From positions 25,401 to 89,400 of the forward strand of contig JAIPBL010000014.1 in NCBI GenBank assembly GCA_021739645.1: 64,000 nucleotides of DNA, read 5' to 3'. Below, piece after piece: positions 1 through 8,644 of this stretch (positions within the stretch are counted from its first letter, which is position 1; each line of letters begins with the position of its first letter). The position numbers and the translations under genes were made by a program. The notes below the pieces were generated by a model. The model ran no database searches, was not told the origin of the DNA, and saw nothing but the letters and a program-made list of their open reading frames with translations. This DNA is from Saprospiraceae bacterium (lineage in GTDB: Bacteria; Bacteroidota; Bacteroidia; Chitinophagales; Saprospiraceae).

Positions 1-263
1 CGGATGCCGATTGGTCGTCGTTCAAGGTGTATTTCGAAAGGGCATATCCGGGCTATCTGCACCAGCTTCGCAGTGCATTCCCCGCGCTCACCGATTCGGA
101 AGAACGGCTTTTCCTTTTCATCAAACTCAATTTGACCACCAAAGAGGCGGCAACCATACTTGGCATTTCTGCCGATAGCGTAAAAAAGACCCGCAACCGG
201 CTCCGGAAAAAATTAGAACTGGAAGAAGACGTGGTGCTGGAAGCGTTTATTCGCAATTTCTGA
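1..263 (+). CDS. LuxR-type HTH regulator, C-terminal end (5' truncated by window edge)
   Basis: The frame is open to the left edge (first complete codon at base 3, reading DADWSSFKVYFERAYPG), so this is only the last ~87 residues of a larger protein. The visible part is a winged/LuxR-like helix-turn-helix: an alpha-helical lead-in, then LTDSEERLFLFIKLNLTTKE, then the recognition segment AATILGISADSVKKTRNRLR and a short C-terminal helix. This arrangement is typical of Bacteroidota regulators in which a sensor portion (Y_Y_Y/two-component-like or TPR) precedes a C-terminal DNA-binding domain. The GTG at base 27 is an internal valine codon, not a start. Which sensor domain it carries cannot be seen from here. 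Confidence 0.8.
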   Translation, partial: DADWSSFKVYFERAYPGYLHQLRSAFPALTDSEERLFLFIKLNLTTKEAATILGISADSVKKTRNRLRKKLELEEDVVLEAFIRNF

Positions 264-603
264 AAAGCAACCCCACCTTTCAACGGTTTTTGGTTGTAAC
301 CCACCGATTCACCAAGGTATCCCGTGCATTCTTGTTGCTCCGCAATCCAGTAGAAGCCGCTGTTGCAGCAATTTATGGAAGCAACCGCCAAAATAACCCG
401 GTTGGAAAGTTTTGAAAAATGAAAAACTGAGGAAACTGCTAGCGGCAGAAGACACCATGCGCCGAGAATGGATAACCGAGTGGGTTGCCGAAAAGCTGGG
501 TGATATCGATTGCTAGAAAAAAGAAGCGCATGTTTAAAACGCCAAAGCAGCTTTTAAACATGCGCTAAAAGGGGGATTTTGGAGATGATTGGCTACCTAA
601 TGA
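264..603. other. Intergenic gap with possible decayed coding fragments
   Basis: No complete gene is recognised in these 340 bases. Two short plus-strand reading frames abut out of phase: one ending RLESFEK at about base 419 and one reading NEKLRKLLAAEDTMRREWI and ending at a TAG near 516. Their highly charged, helix-like composition could mean a frameshifted remnant, but no family is recognised and chance is equally possible. The right part contains a strong hairpin, listed separately. Confidence 0.35.
525..566. terminator. Perfect 15-bp hairpin between convergent genes
   Basis: The arms AGCGCATGTTTAAAA (525-539) and TTTTAAACATGCGCT (552-566) are exact reverse complements with a 12-base loop. 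It lies between the plus-strand regulator and the 3' end of the minus-strand TlpA-like gene, where a bidirectional transcription terminator would be expected. There is no long T-run, so the terminator role is inferred from position and symmetry. Confidence 0.6.
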
Positions 604-1101
604 CTACTTTGTACTCAACTTGGCAATGGCCTTTTCCAGCTCTTCTTCGTCACCGGCCACGTAGCCGTTGTGCTCAAAAACGATGTTGCCGTTTATGTCA
701 ATCACCAGCGTTTGTGGGATAGTCTGGAAATTGAAGGCATTGCGCATGTCTTCCTCATTGCCTGCAAAAATGGTGTACTCCCAGCCTTTTGTCTCAACGA
801 TTCCAGGGACTTTCGCAAGCGCCCGTTGGTTGTCGATGGTGATTGCTAGCAGTTCCACATTGTACTTCTTCTGCCATTCTTCATAGTAATCCGCTACGGT
901 ATCGAGTTCCTTTTTACAAGGTGAGCACCAAGTTGCCCAGAAGTCAATAATGATGGTTTTGCCGCTCTTGGAAATATAATCCTTTAGGTTGAGGGTCTGC
1001 CCGTCCAGGGTTTTCACGTTCACATTGGGCACTGCCTTTTGTGCATTCGCAAACATTGCGAAGCAGAGAAGAAAAAACAGCGAAATTGTCGCTTGCTTCA
1101 T
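604..1101 (-). CDS. TlpA-like thioredoxin-fold thiol-disulfide oxidoreductase, exported
   Basis: The 165-residue protein starts with a signal peptide (MKQATISLFFLLCFAMFANA, cut before Q21) and continues as one AhpC/TSA-TlpA-type thioredoxin fold. The active site is C59-S-P-C62 in FWATWCSPCKKE, and the cis-proline loop follows in FQTIPQTLVID. The family reduces or isomerises disulfides, or helps cytochrome c maturation, in the periplasm. The substrate is not evident from sequence. It diverges from the DUF6029 gene at 1272, and the Omp28 protein downstream of that also has a CxxC thioredoxin-like site. This suggests a small envelope thiol group, but that is inference. The ATG at 1099-1101 fits the signal peptide. 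Confidence 0.88.
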   Translation of the reverse strand: MKQATISLFFLLCFAMFANAQKAVPNVNVKTLDGQTLNLKDYISKSGKTIIIDFWATWCSPCKKELDTVADYYEEWQKKYNVELLAITIDNQRALAKVPGIVETKGWEYTIFAGNEEDMRNAFNFQTIPQTLVIDINGNIVFEHNGYVAGDEEELEKAIAKLSTK

Positions 1102-1151
1102 ATTTTTAGATATTTAACTGGTTAAAAATTAATTTGCGGCAGTCCATTGGC

Positions 1152-1224
1152 TACCTTTGGAACTTTGGAATTGCAGATTGCAAAACTATCCTGAAATCCA
1201 TTTAGATTCACGAAAATAAATTTG
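1152..1224 (+). promoter_or_regulatory. Candidate Bacteroidota promoter elements upstream of the DUF6029 gene
   Basis: Two matches to the Bacteroidota -7 consensus TAnnTTTG lie in the divergent intergenic region on the plus strand: TACCTTTG at 1152-1159 and TAAATTTG at 1217-1224, the second 47 bases before the ATG at 1272. Neither has a TTG at the ideal ~19-base spacing, so this is a motif-level prediction only. Confidence 0.35.
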
Positions 1225-1271
1225 ATTAACCTACCCTTAACTTTAAACGGGATTAAACAAGCCTTTCCGAT

Positions 1272-2969
1272 ATGAATCCAAAAAATTGGCTGCTCCTCGT
1301 ACTTCTGACGGTTGTTTCACAAACCGTCACAGCACAGGATGCAGAAAACGAACAAACCACGAACAACCAGGGCCGACTTTCTGGCAACCTCTCCATGAAT
1401 GGAAATTTCTTCATTCGAGACTCCGCCATCGGGGCAGCAAACACCCCACAATACGACCGCCAGCTATTTGGGGCCGACTCTTGGCTAAACCTCAATTACC
1501 AGAACTGGGGCTTCGATATGGGCATTCGCTTTGACATGTTCAACAACTCCAACCTGTTGAACCCTACCAGTTCCTACACCGACCTCGGTATTGGGCGTTG
1601 GTACATTTCGAAGAAAATCAACAAGCTCGGCATCACTGGTGGCTATATATACGATATTATCGGAAGTGGTATCATCTTCCGAGCTTATGAAGAGCGACCC
1701 TTGGCCATTGACCAAGCACTTTATGGCATTCGGCTTACTTATGGCATCAATGAAAATTGGACAGCAAAAGCCTTTACCGGGCGACAAAAACAACAATTTG
1801 GGACCTATGCAAGTGTGCTGCGTGGAGCAGCAATTGACGGTTATATCGGGAGCGACTCTTCTTCGATATCATTGGCACCTGGGTTTGGCGTGGTTGCCCG
1901 GACACTGGACGATGGCTCGATGAACAACCTCGTAGCTACACTGAACACCTACGCCAAGACGGATATCTTTACCCCAAAATACAACACCTATGCGTTGTCG
2001 TTTTACAACACACTCTCATCCGGGCCTTTCTCTTGGTACATGGAAGGGGCTTACAAGAGCGCCGATTCGTTTGTTGACCCGTTTCAGGAGCGGGTAACGG
2101 TGAGCGGCGACACTGTGGTGGGGCGATATGTGAATGGGGAAGGTTCAGTTTTTTACTCAAGCCTCAGCTTCGCAAAATCGGGCCTTGGCCTCACGGTGGA
2201 AGGTAAACGGACTGAAAACTTCGACTTTCGAACTAACCCACAAGAGGCGGCGGCAAGGGGGCTGCTGCATTATATCCCGCCAATGGCAAGGGTAAACACG
2301 TATCGGTTGCTAGCCCGTTATGCGGCAGCGACACAGTTTGTTGGAGAACAAGCCTTCCAAGTAGATGCACGATATGCCGTGAACAGAAAACTGAGTTTGA
2401 GCGCCAATTTTTCAAATATCACCAATCTAGACGGAGACCAGCTCTACCGAGAAATTTTTACTGAAATCTACTACAAATACAAGCGAAAATGGACGCTGAC
2501 AACCGGCATTCAGCTACAAGAATACAACCAGGAAGTCTATTACGGCAAGCCAGATGCGCCACTGCTGAAAACCGTCACGCCGTATGCTGATTTCCTTTAC
2601 AAATTCAACACGAAAACCTCCATCCGCCTAGAATCGCAGTACATGAACATGAACAAAGACCATGGCATACGCTCCGACTACGGCAACTGGTTTTTTGCCC
2701 TTGCTGAGTTTACCCTGGCACCGCACTGGGCCATCACGGTGTCGGACATGTACAACATTGACCCAGGAAAATTGTCGCCAACTGATGCAAATACTGGGAA
2801 ACAAGATAAAATCCATTACCCACGATTTGATGTTTATTATACCTATCACGCCAACCGCTTTTCACTGAGTTATGTGAAACAGGTGGAAGGTATCGTCTGC
2901 TCAGGTGGTATCTGCCGACTGGAGCCAGCGTTCAGCGGGGTGAAGATGTCTGTTAACTCGACGTTCTAA
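1272..2969 (+). CDS. DUF6029 family outer-membrane protein
   Basis: 565 residues with a cleavable signal peptide (MNPKNWLLLVLLTVVSQTVTA, then Q). The rest is a long series of short amphipathic strands rich in aromatic residues (YISKKINKLGITGGYIYDII, RLLARYAA, YADFLYKFNTKTSIRLESQY) and ends in a short strand closing with phenylalanine (VKMSVNSTF). This is the signature of a beta-barrel outer-membrane protein. The N-terminal part matches what I recall of DUF6029, a Bacteroidota family of unknown function. The Omp28-type lipoprotein gene follows after 71 bases on the same strand; such pairs recur in Bacteroidota, which points to one envelope complex, but the transported or bound molecule is unknown. 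Confidence 0.75.
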   Translation: MNPKNWLLLVLLTVVSQTVTAQDAENEQTTNNQGRLSGNLSMNGNFFIRDSAIGAANTPQYDRQLFGADSWLNLNYQNWGFDMGIRFDMFNNSNLLNPTSSYTDLGIGRWYISKKINKLGITGGYIYDIIGSGIIFRAYEERPLAIDQALYGIRLTYGINENWTAKAFTGRQKQQFGTYASVLRGAAIDGYIGSDSSSISLAPGFGVVARTLDDGSMNNLVATLNTYAKTDIFTPKYNTYALSFYNTLSSGPFSWYMEGAYKSADSFVDPFQERVTVSGDTVVGRYVNGEGSVFYSSLSFAKSGLGLTVEGKRTENFDFRTNPQEAAARGLLHYIPPMARVNTYRLLARYAAATQFVGEQAFQVDARYAVNRKLSLSANFSNITNLDGDQLYREIFTEIYYKYKRKWTLTTGIQLQEYNQEVYYGKPDAPLLKTVTPYADFLYKFNTKTSIRLESQYMNMNKDHGIRSDYGNWFFALAEFTLAPHWAITVSDMYNIDPGKLSPTDANTGKQDKIHYPRFDVYYTYHANRFSLSYVKQVEGIVCSGGICRLEPAFSGVKMSVNSTF

Positions 2970-3040
2970 AAAATCATAGCATTGCCTGATTGTTGAATTG
3001 CAAGCTGAGACAACAATTGAGCATTCCAACATACAGAAAT

Positions 3041-3886
3041 ATGAAAAAGTATATCTTTCTTCTGGCCTCGGCCATCCTTTTTTTCAGCGCATGTGAAGAA
3101 ATACCGCCAAAAGTAACTGGGTCGATGGGAGGTCCTGTTGACCCCAACCCTATCGATAGCCAGTTGCGGCAGGTCATCATTGAAGAATTCACAGGTGTGC
3201 GCTGTGTGCAATGCCCCGGTGGCTCCGCTTTCATCCAAGACCTGTTGGCCATTCACGGCCAGCAGCTTATCGCCGTGTCCATCCATGCAGGCGATTTCTC
3301 AACACCCTATTCAGCCAGCCTATACGATTTCAGGACGGAAGAAGGCAACCAGCTCTTGAGTTATCTTGATGAGCCTTTTGGCTTCCCATCGGCAGTAGTT
3401 GACCGCAAGCTCTTCACTGGCCAGTTCGACCTCCAACTTGGTCAGGGCGACTGGGCGGGGTTCATTGCCTCCGAAATGGCCATTGCACCGAAGGTGCGCA
3501 TCGGTATTGAGCCGGGCTTTAACGCTGGCACCAGGAAACTTACAGCCGATGTCACAATCTACGTGGACGAGGCCATCACCGCACCGGACGTTCGCCTCAG
3601 CATCATGCTTACCGAGAACAACATCCGCGACCTGCAAATAACGCCCAGCAGTTCGACACCGATACCTGACTACAACCACCGCCATGTGCTACGGGACATG
3701 CTCACCCAGTACAACGGCGACCCTATTTCGGAGCCGCTTTCGCAAGGGGCCGAAATCACCAGGTCTTTTAGTTTCACCATGCCAGCTGATTGGAAGGAGG
3801 AGAATTGCGAAGTCATTGCCATTGTTAGCCTTGCAGGTGCTTCAAAGGAAGTGCTGCAGGCGCACCAGGTGCATGTGGTAGAATGA
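3041..3886 (+). CDS. Omp28-related outer-membrane lipoprotein
   Basis: 281 residues from the ATG at 3041. An earlier in-frame start exists at 2990, but only the 3041 start gives a proper lipoprotein signal MKKYIFLLASAILFFSAC with the lipobox cysteine at 18. After a proline-rich spacer comes VIIEEFTGVRCVQCPGG, a thioredoxin-like strand-CxxC-helix (C55, C58) typical of Omp28 proteins, then DLLAIHGQQLIAVSIHAGDF. The C-terminal half is a beta-sandwich-like region. The family is outer-membrane associated in Bacteroidota; a redox role is not proven. It probably shares a transcript with the preceding DUF6029 gene, and the potassium-channel gene starts 19 bases after its stop. Confidence 0.82.
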   Translation: MKKYIFLLASAILFFSACEEIPPKVTGSMGGPVDPNPIDSQLRQVIIEEFTGVRCVQCPGGSAFIQDLLAIHGQQLIAVSIHAGDFSTPYSASLYDFRTEEGNQLLSYLDEPFGFPSAVVDRKLFTGQFDLQLGQGDWAGFIASEMAIAPKVRIGIEPGFNAGTRKLTADVTIYVDEAITAPDVRLSIMLTENNIRDLQITPSSSTPIPDYNHRHVLRDMLTQYNGDPISEPLSQGAEITRSFSFTMPADWKEENCEVIAIVSLAGASKEVLQAHQVHVVE

Positions 3887-3905
3887 GTTGCAAGCCCTTT
3901 GATAA

Positions 3906-4859
3906 ATGGCAATAAGAAACCCATTCCGAAGCAACAAAATCAAAGAAGCCGACGACCTCGGATTCGGCACCCGCATCACTGGTGAACGTGACCGGCTCAT
4001 AGACAAGGACGGAAACTTTAACGTCGAGCGAGTCGGGTTGAAAAGCTGGAGCCCCTACCAAGACTTGGTGGAAATGAGCTGGGGCAAGTTTTTCAAGCTC
4101 GTCATGGCTTTTTTTATCGGGGTAAATGCAGTTTTTGCACTCCTCATCGACGCCATCGGCGTTGATTGCCTGACTGGAATGAAACCGGGCACTTGGTTAG
4201 AAAACTATGCCGATGCTTGGTTTTTCAGTGTGCAAACCTTCACGACCGTCGGCTATGGGGGCATGAGTCCATCCTGTATCTCTACCAATTTCGTGGCGGC
4301 ATTAATTGCACTTGTCGGCCTCATGTCGGCGGCACTAGCCACGGGGCTGTTGTTCGCCCGTTTTGCGAAGCCGACTTCCCAACTTGTTTTTAGTAAAAAT
4401 GCCATCATCGCCCCTTTTCAGGAGGGCACCAGCTTCCAGTTCCGCATTGCCAATTCCCGCAACAGCCGCCTAATCAACCTCGATGCAAAGCTCACCATGT
4501 CGTGGGTGCACACCAACCCCGATGGCTCGAAACAGCGCCGTTTTGCAAGGCTAAATCTGGAACGCGAGAAAGTGGTAATGCTGCCATTGAATTGGAACAT
4601 CGTCCATCCGATTGACGAAGAAAGCCCGCTTTGGCAGCGGACGCCCGAAGATGTGAAGGAAATGAACGTCGAGGTAATTGTGCTGATTGAAGCCTTCGAC
4701 GAGACGTTTTCACAGACCATATTTGCCAATGGCTCTTATTGCGACGAGGAGTTTCTCTGGAATGTAAAATGGAAGCCGATGTATCACCCCGACCCTGCTG
4801 GCTCAGGGAAGACGATTTTGGACATGGCAGCTATTGATGAGGTGATACCTATCGGTTGA
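3906..4859 (+). CDS. Inward-rectifier (KirBac-type) potassium channel
   Basis: 317 residues with the Kir architecture: a cytoplasmic N-terminal segment, TM1 at about 61-86 (KFFKLVMAFFIGVNAVFALL), pore helix and selectivity filter TVGYGG at 114-119, TM2 at about 128-153 (FVAALIALVGLMSAALATGL), then an all-beta cytoplasmic domain starting RFAKPTSQLVFSKNAIIAPF and running to the C-terminus. The filter is the canonical K+ sequence. A tetramer would pass potassium across the inner membrane, gated by the cytoplasmic domain. The gene follows the Omp28 gene by 19 bases and may be co-transcribed, although no functional link is obvious. It ends 4 bases before the convergent M23 peptidase gene. Confidence 0.93.
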   Translation: MAIRNPFRSNKIKEADDLGFGTRITGERDRLIDKDGNFNVERVGLKSWSPYQDLVEMSWGKFFKLVMAFFIGVNAVFALLIDAIGVDCLTGMKPGTWLENYADAWFFSVQTFTTVGYGGMSPSCISTNFVAALIALVGLMSAALATGLLFARFAKPTSQLVFSKNAIIAPFQEGTSFQFRIANSRNSRLINLDAKLTMSWVHTNPDGSKQRRFARLNLEREKVVMLPLNWNIVHPIDEESPLWQRTPEDVKEMNVEVIVLIEAFDETFSQTIFANGSYCDEEFLWNVKWKPMYHPDPAGSGKTILDMAAIDEVIPIG

Positions 4860-4863
4860 CGGG

Positions 4864-6612
4864 TTATCGAAAAAACTTCCGTTCAAACACCGCCTCATTC
4901 CCCATAGCATCCCGCACCACCAGCCTGAAATTGTGCTCGCCCGGCGTGATGAGGCCATCGAATTCGTGGGTAATCGTTCCGTTCTTTTTGTCGTATTCCA
5001 TCAGAATCCACTGACCGTCCACATGGGCATCGAAGGAAAGCTCCTCGACATTGGGGGCAGTGGCCACATTTTCGCTGATTTTGAAGCTGATTTTTTTGTA
5101 CTTCTGCATGTTTTGCCCAAAAACAACTTGCCGAATGGTGGGCGGCGTCACGTCGGCCATGATGGCATAGCTGCCGAGGCCCCTCACTTTTGCTCGCAAC
5201 AGGCCATCTTCCCAGCGACCACCACAATTGAGAATCCTGCCACCTTCGCAATAAGCGACGAACACCTTTGGCTTCAGTTCGGCAGGGATGGACTGTGTGG
5301 GCCGGATACCGATGTCGAAAAAATCATGCACGGGCGTTTTGCTATCGCTGAGGCGGTGCACATCGGAGTAGTAACCAGTGGAGCGTTCCTGGAGCACATT
5401 ATATTTTAGATAGAGGTCTTCGTACAATGTGCCGGGCGGCATGTGGAGGTAGAGGCCCTCGGTGCGAATCATATTGCCTTCGTTAAAAGGCAGTATGTAG
5501 TTGTAGTTTTGGTTGGAAACCGGCTGAATCAAATTGGCCGTTCCAGGCCTTCTTTTTACCCAAAACTCAAGCGTGGAATTGTTGCCAGCCACGTCGGAGG
5601 CTACCATCGTGATTTTGCTAGACCTATCATCTCGCAGTGAGACAACGCCGTTGTCGGCCATGTAGCGATAAATGGACAGGTGGTTGCCAGGCAGGGTATA
5701 GCACCGGTTGTAGTAACTATTTTTGGTTAGACGCTCCTCGTAGTCGCAATGGGCGTTGATATAGCGGCTTTCATCAAAAGAAAAAGACTCCAAACTGAAA
5801 TCATACACGAGCGTATCGTCTTGGTACATGGACAGTTCATAAATGCCATTCCAGTTGCTCACCCGGTCGAAGTGGTCATAAACTTTGAGGCCGAAGCCCG
5901 TTTGTCCGGCGTCGAGCAGCACGGTGTCACCTTTGACTTTGTAACTGTCTCCCATTTGCACCAACGAAATGGCTTTTGCGCCAAGTTCTTCCCGTTTTTC
6001 GTTGAGGGAATAAACTTTTAGCGAATGCATTTTGGGGGCAATGTTATCCGTCACTCGAAATCCGAAAAGCAGCGGATTGATGGGGTTTTGGGTGCTGGTC
6101 TCCCGCACCTCGAAGTGCAGGTGCGCCCCATTGGAGGAACCGGTATTGCCCATTTTGCCGATTTCATCGCCTTGCGTAACAGGGAACTTGTCGTGGGTCA
6201 GGTTAATGTCCACCTCGAAAGATTCTTGGATGTACTGCTGAGCTTTGATAAAGTTTTCTATTTCTGGCTTGAACCTGTCGAGGTGCGCGTACACCGTCGT
6301 GTAGCCGTTGGGGTGGCTGATGTAGAGGGAGTTTCCGTAGCCGCTTTTGTCCACTTTTATCTTGGACACAAAGCCGTCAGCAGCCGTAAAAACAGCGTCG
6401 CCGATCACGCCCTTTGCGGATTTTATGTCAATGCCCGCATGGAAATGGTTGGGACGAAGCTCGCCAAACGTACCCGCCAGCAGCAGGGTCTGGGCAACGG
6501 GTGCCTGAAAATAATTGTTCGGATAAGTGCCCCGAACCGTGGGCTTGAACTTTGGCACTGCGAAAGCAAAAAACAGCACGGGAAGTATGAACACCAGTGA
6601 ATTCCTTTTCAT
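4864..6612 (-). CDS. M23 family metallopeptidase, exported
   Basis: 582 residues from the ATG at 6612; the longer frame to 6639 would put charged residues ahead of the signal peptide MKRNSLVFILPVLFFAFA. Near the N-terminus is a LytM/M23 catalytic domain with HFHAGID (H58, D62 as zinc ligands) and the second motif HLHFEVRE near residue 165. The remaining ~400 residues are beta-rich, including a segment resembling envelope beta-sandwich domains (FQLVVRDAMGNEA at the end). M23 enzymes cut peptide cross-links in peptidoglycan, so a role in wall remodelling at the periplasmic side is likely. The early position of the catalytic domain, right after the signal, is the usual layout in Bacteroidota members of this type. 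Confidence 0.88.
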   Translation of the reverse strand: MKRNSLVFILPVLFFAFAVPKFKPTVRGTYPNNYFQAPVAQTLLLAGTFGELRPNHFHAGIDIKSAKGVIGDAVFTAADGFVSKIKVDKSGYGNSLYISHPNGYTTVYAHLDRFKPEIENFIKAQQYIQESFEVDINLTHDKFPVTQGDEIGKMGNTGSSNGAHLHFEVRETSTQNPINPLLFGFRVTDNIAPKMHSLKVYSLNEKREELGAKAISLVQMGDSYKVKGDTVLLDAGQTGFGLKVYDHFDRVSNWNGIYELSMYQDDTLVYDFSLESFSFDESRYINAHCDYEERLTKNSYYNRCYTLPGNHLSIYRYMADNGVVSLRDDRSSKITMVASDVAGNNSTLEFWVKRRPGTANLIQPVSNQNYNYILPFNEGNMIRTEGLYLHMPPGTLYEDLYLKYNVLQERSTGYYSDVHRLSDSKTPVHDFFDIGIRPTQSIPAELKPKVFVAYCEGGRILNCGGRWEDGLLRAKVRGLGSYAIMADVTPPTIRQVVFGQNMQKYKKISFKISENVATAPNVEELSFDAHVDGQWILMEYDKKNGTITHEFDGLITPGEHNFRLVVRDAMGNEAVFERKFFR

Positions 6613-6689
6613 CTCAATTTGTTCTTTCGTTTTCAGCAAAAAATAAGGTGAAGACGGATTTTACGGTAAAGTCTTGCATGAACGGTTAG

Positions 6690-6717
6690 CAAATATAATG
6701 ATTGCCGTTAATTTCAA
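6690..6717 (-). promoter_or_regulatory. Promoter of the M23 peptidase gene (TTG-N17-TATATTTG)
   Basis: Read on the minus strand, TTG (6717-6715) is followed after 17 bases by TATATTTG (6697-6690), a full match to the Bacteroidota TAnnTTTG element at an acceptable spacing. Transcription would begin near 6684, leaving a leader of about 70 bases before the ATG at 6612. Confidence 0.5.
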
Positions 6718-6880
6718 TAGACCTTGCGCAAACTGGGGGATGTGAAATCGGTGGGAGGATTAGGTCAAGCTGGTGTTCTGAGCGGTGTCTAAATTTTGCC
6801 AGAAGCGCCAACAACTACCCCTTCTTTCAAAAAACGTGTCAAATTTGAAAACTCACCAATTCTTTTGGCGTAGAACCTGC

Positions 6881-6888
6881 TATTTTTG
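6881..6888 (+). promoter_or_regulatory. -7-like element TATTTTTG upstream of the DUF262 gene
   Basis: A full TAnnTTTG match lies 34 bases before the ATG at 6923. The nearest upstream TTTG (6864-6867) is only 13 bases away, closer than usual, so just the -7 element is supported. Confidence 0.35.
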
Positions 6889-6922
6889 CGCACATTAAGA
6901 ATTCTTCACAAAAGTCCTGTCT

Positions 6923-8620
6923 ATGACTGAAAGTAATCTACTGGATACCAAGACCGTCTCGCTGGGCGAAATTTTCGGCAATGGCAAGAGTTACAAGGTG
7001 CCGCCATTCCAAAGGGATTATTCTTGGGGGGAAGACCAGTGGGATGACCTTTGGACGGACGTACTAAGTGTTTATCAGACAGGCGGCCAACACTACATGG
7101 GAGCGGTTGTCCTTCAAAACAAGGGGGACAAGCAGTATTTGATTATAGACGGCCAACAACGATTTACAACTTTGAGCCTTTTGCTGTTGGCGACTATCGA
7201 GAAAATAAAATCTTTGATAGTTGATGAAAACACGATTGATGAAAACAAGGAACGTGTTGAGTTGCTAATGGGTAAATTCATTGGTCAAAAAGACCCAGTC
7301 TCCTTGAGGTATGGCAGCAAACTTTATCTAAACGAAAACAACGATCAGTTTTTCCAAAACCGTCTTGTCCAATTTAAGCCACCAATCTTAGCTGCAAAAC
7401 TGAACGATTCAGAACAGCTGCTTTGGAAGGCTTACCAGTTTTTCAAAGAACGTCTCGATGAACTTTTTGGAGATAGCCCAAGCGGTGAGTCACTTGCAAA
7501 ATTCCTCGACCAATCAGTTGCTGACCGGATAATGTTCATTCAGATAGTGGTCGAAAATGAATTGAACGCCTACACCGTTTTTGAGACGATAAATGCAAGG
7601 GGCGTGGAGTTAACCTCAACTGATTTGCTCAAAAATTATTTGTTTTCCCTAGTGGCCCGGATAGAATCCCACATCGAATTGGTGAAAGCGCAATGGAAAA
7701 AAATCACCGATACGGTCGGAATGCAAGATTTTCCGACTTTCCTCCGGCATTTCCTCAATAGCAGGCAAGAACTGATACCACGTGACAACCTCTTCAAGGT
7801 GGTTCGCCAACAAGTGAGCAGTGAAGAGCAGGTATTTGCTTTACTTGATGAACTGGAAAAATACGCTTACATACACCGTGCATTGGGCAGCCCCTTTGAT
7901 GAAATTTGGAAAGAGGACAAGGAAGTGCCACCAATGATTGCTGCATTGAAATTGTTCAGAGTAACTCAGTTTAAGCCCCTTTTGTTGGTTGCATACACCC
8001 ATTTGGATTGGGATTCATTCAAGCGGCTGCTCAATGATGTGGTCGTGATTTCCTTTCGCTACAATATCATCGCAAAGCGACACGCAAAAAACGCCGAACG
8101 CGCTTTCAACAAGGCAGCTAACGGTGTTTTTTATGGAACCATGAATTCTTCCAAGGATATTTTTAAACAGGTGTTGAACCAAATATACATACCCGACGAG
8201 GACTTCCACAGCCTTTTTTCAACGTATTCAATCAATACGAATCGAGCCAAAAAACTTGCCCGATATATTTTGTACAAATTGGAAAGACAAATCGGTGGAG
8301 GTAAGTATGACTACGAAACTGACGAAGGAACCATCGAACATATTTTGCCCGAAAACCTCAATGAGGAGTGGGCAGAAAAATTCTCCGTTGAAGAGCATCT
8401 TAAACTCGCATTTGCCATCGGCAATCTGACCTTGTTGGAACCAAAAATTAACCGCCAAATAGAACAAAAGCCTTTTACTGAAAAAAAATTGGCATACGCC
8501 AATAGTCAATACCTGCTTTCCAAAGAAATCAGTGCTTCAGATTGGACCCCCACGGCCATAAAACACCGACAAGCAGGCATGGCCAAAGTCGCCAAATCTA
8601 TCTGGAAAGTACAATATTAA
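6923..8620 (+). CDS. DUF262 + DUF1524 protein (GmrSD-like, candidate modification-dependent endonuclease)
   Basis: 565 residues. The N-terminal DUF262 (GmrS-type, ParB/Srx-like NTP-binding) domain shows PPFQRDYSW at 27-35 and the diagnostic IIDGQQRFTTL at 74-84. A long helical middle follows. The C-terminal DUF1524 domain (GmrD-type HNH-like nuclease) has TIEHILPENLNEEW near 470 and GNLTLLEPKINRQI near 500. Characterised GmrSD enzymes cut DNA carrying glucosylated hydroxymethylcytosine and act as type IV restriction against phages; many single-chain homologues remain untested. The gene is AT-richer than aspS, which follows 24 bases downstream. No methylase or specificity gene is nearby, as expected for a stand-alone type IV-like enzyme. 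Target specificity is unknown. Confidence 0.87.
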   Translation: MTESNLLDTKTVSLGEIFGNGKSYKVPPFQRDYSWGEDQWDDLWTDVLSVYQTGGQHYMGAVVLQNKGDKQYLIIDGQQRFTTLSLLLLATIEKIKSLIVDENTIDENKERVELLMGKFIGQKDPVSLRYGSKLYLNENNDQFFQNRLVQFKPPILAAKLNDSEQLLWKAYQFFKERLDELFGDSPSGESLAKFLDQSVADRIMFIQIVVENELNAYTVFETINARGVELTSTDLLKNYLFSLVARIESHIELVKAQWKKITDTVGMQDFPTFLRHFLNSRQELIPRDNLFKVVRQQVSSEEQVFALLDELEKYAYIHRALGSPFDEIWKEDKEVPPMIAALKLFRVTQFKPLLLVAYTHLDWDSFKRLLNDVVVISFRYNIIAKRHAKNAERAFNKAANGVFYGTMNSSKDIFKQVLNQIYIPDEDFHSLFSTYSINTNRAKKLARYILYKLERQIGGGKYDYETDEGTIEHILPENLNEEWAEKFSVEEHLKLAFAIGNLTLLEPKINRQIEQKPFTEKKLAYANSQYLLSKEISASDWTPTAIKHRQAGMAKVAKSIWKVQY

Positions 8621-8644
8621 CTTGCATCATTCAAATCAACATTC

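Larger units (their letters stand above)
6613..6922. other. Divergent intergenic region
   Basis: These 310 bases separate the M23 gene (minus) from the DUF262 gene (plus). They hold a good minus-strand promoter (6690-6717) and a plus-strand -7-like element (6881-6888), both listed separately. No further gene is seen. Confidence 0.6.
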
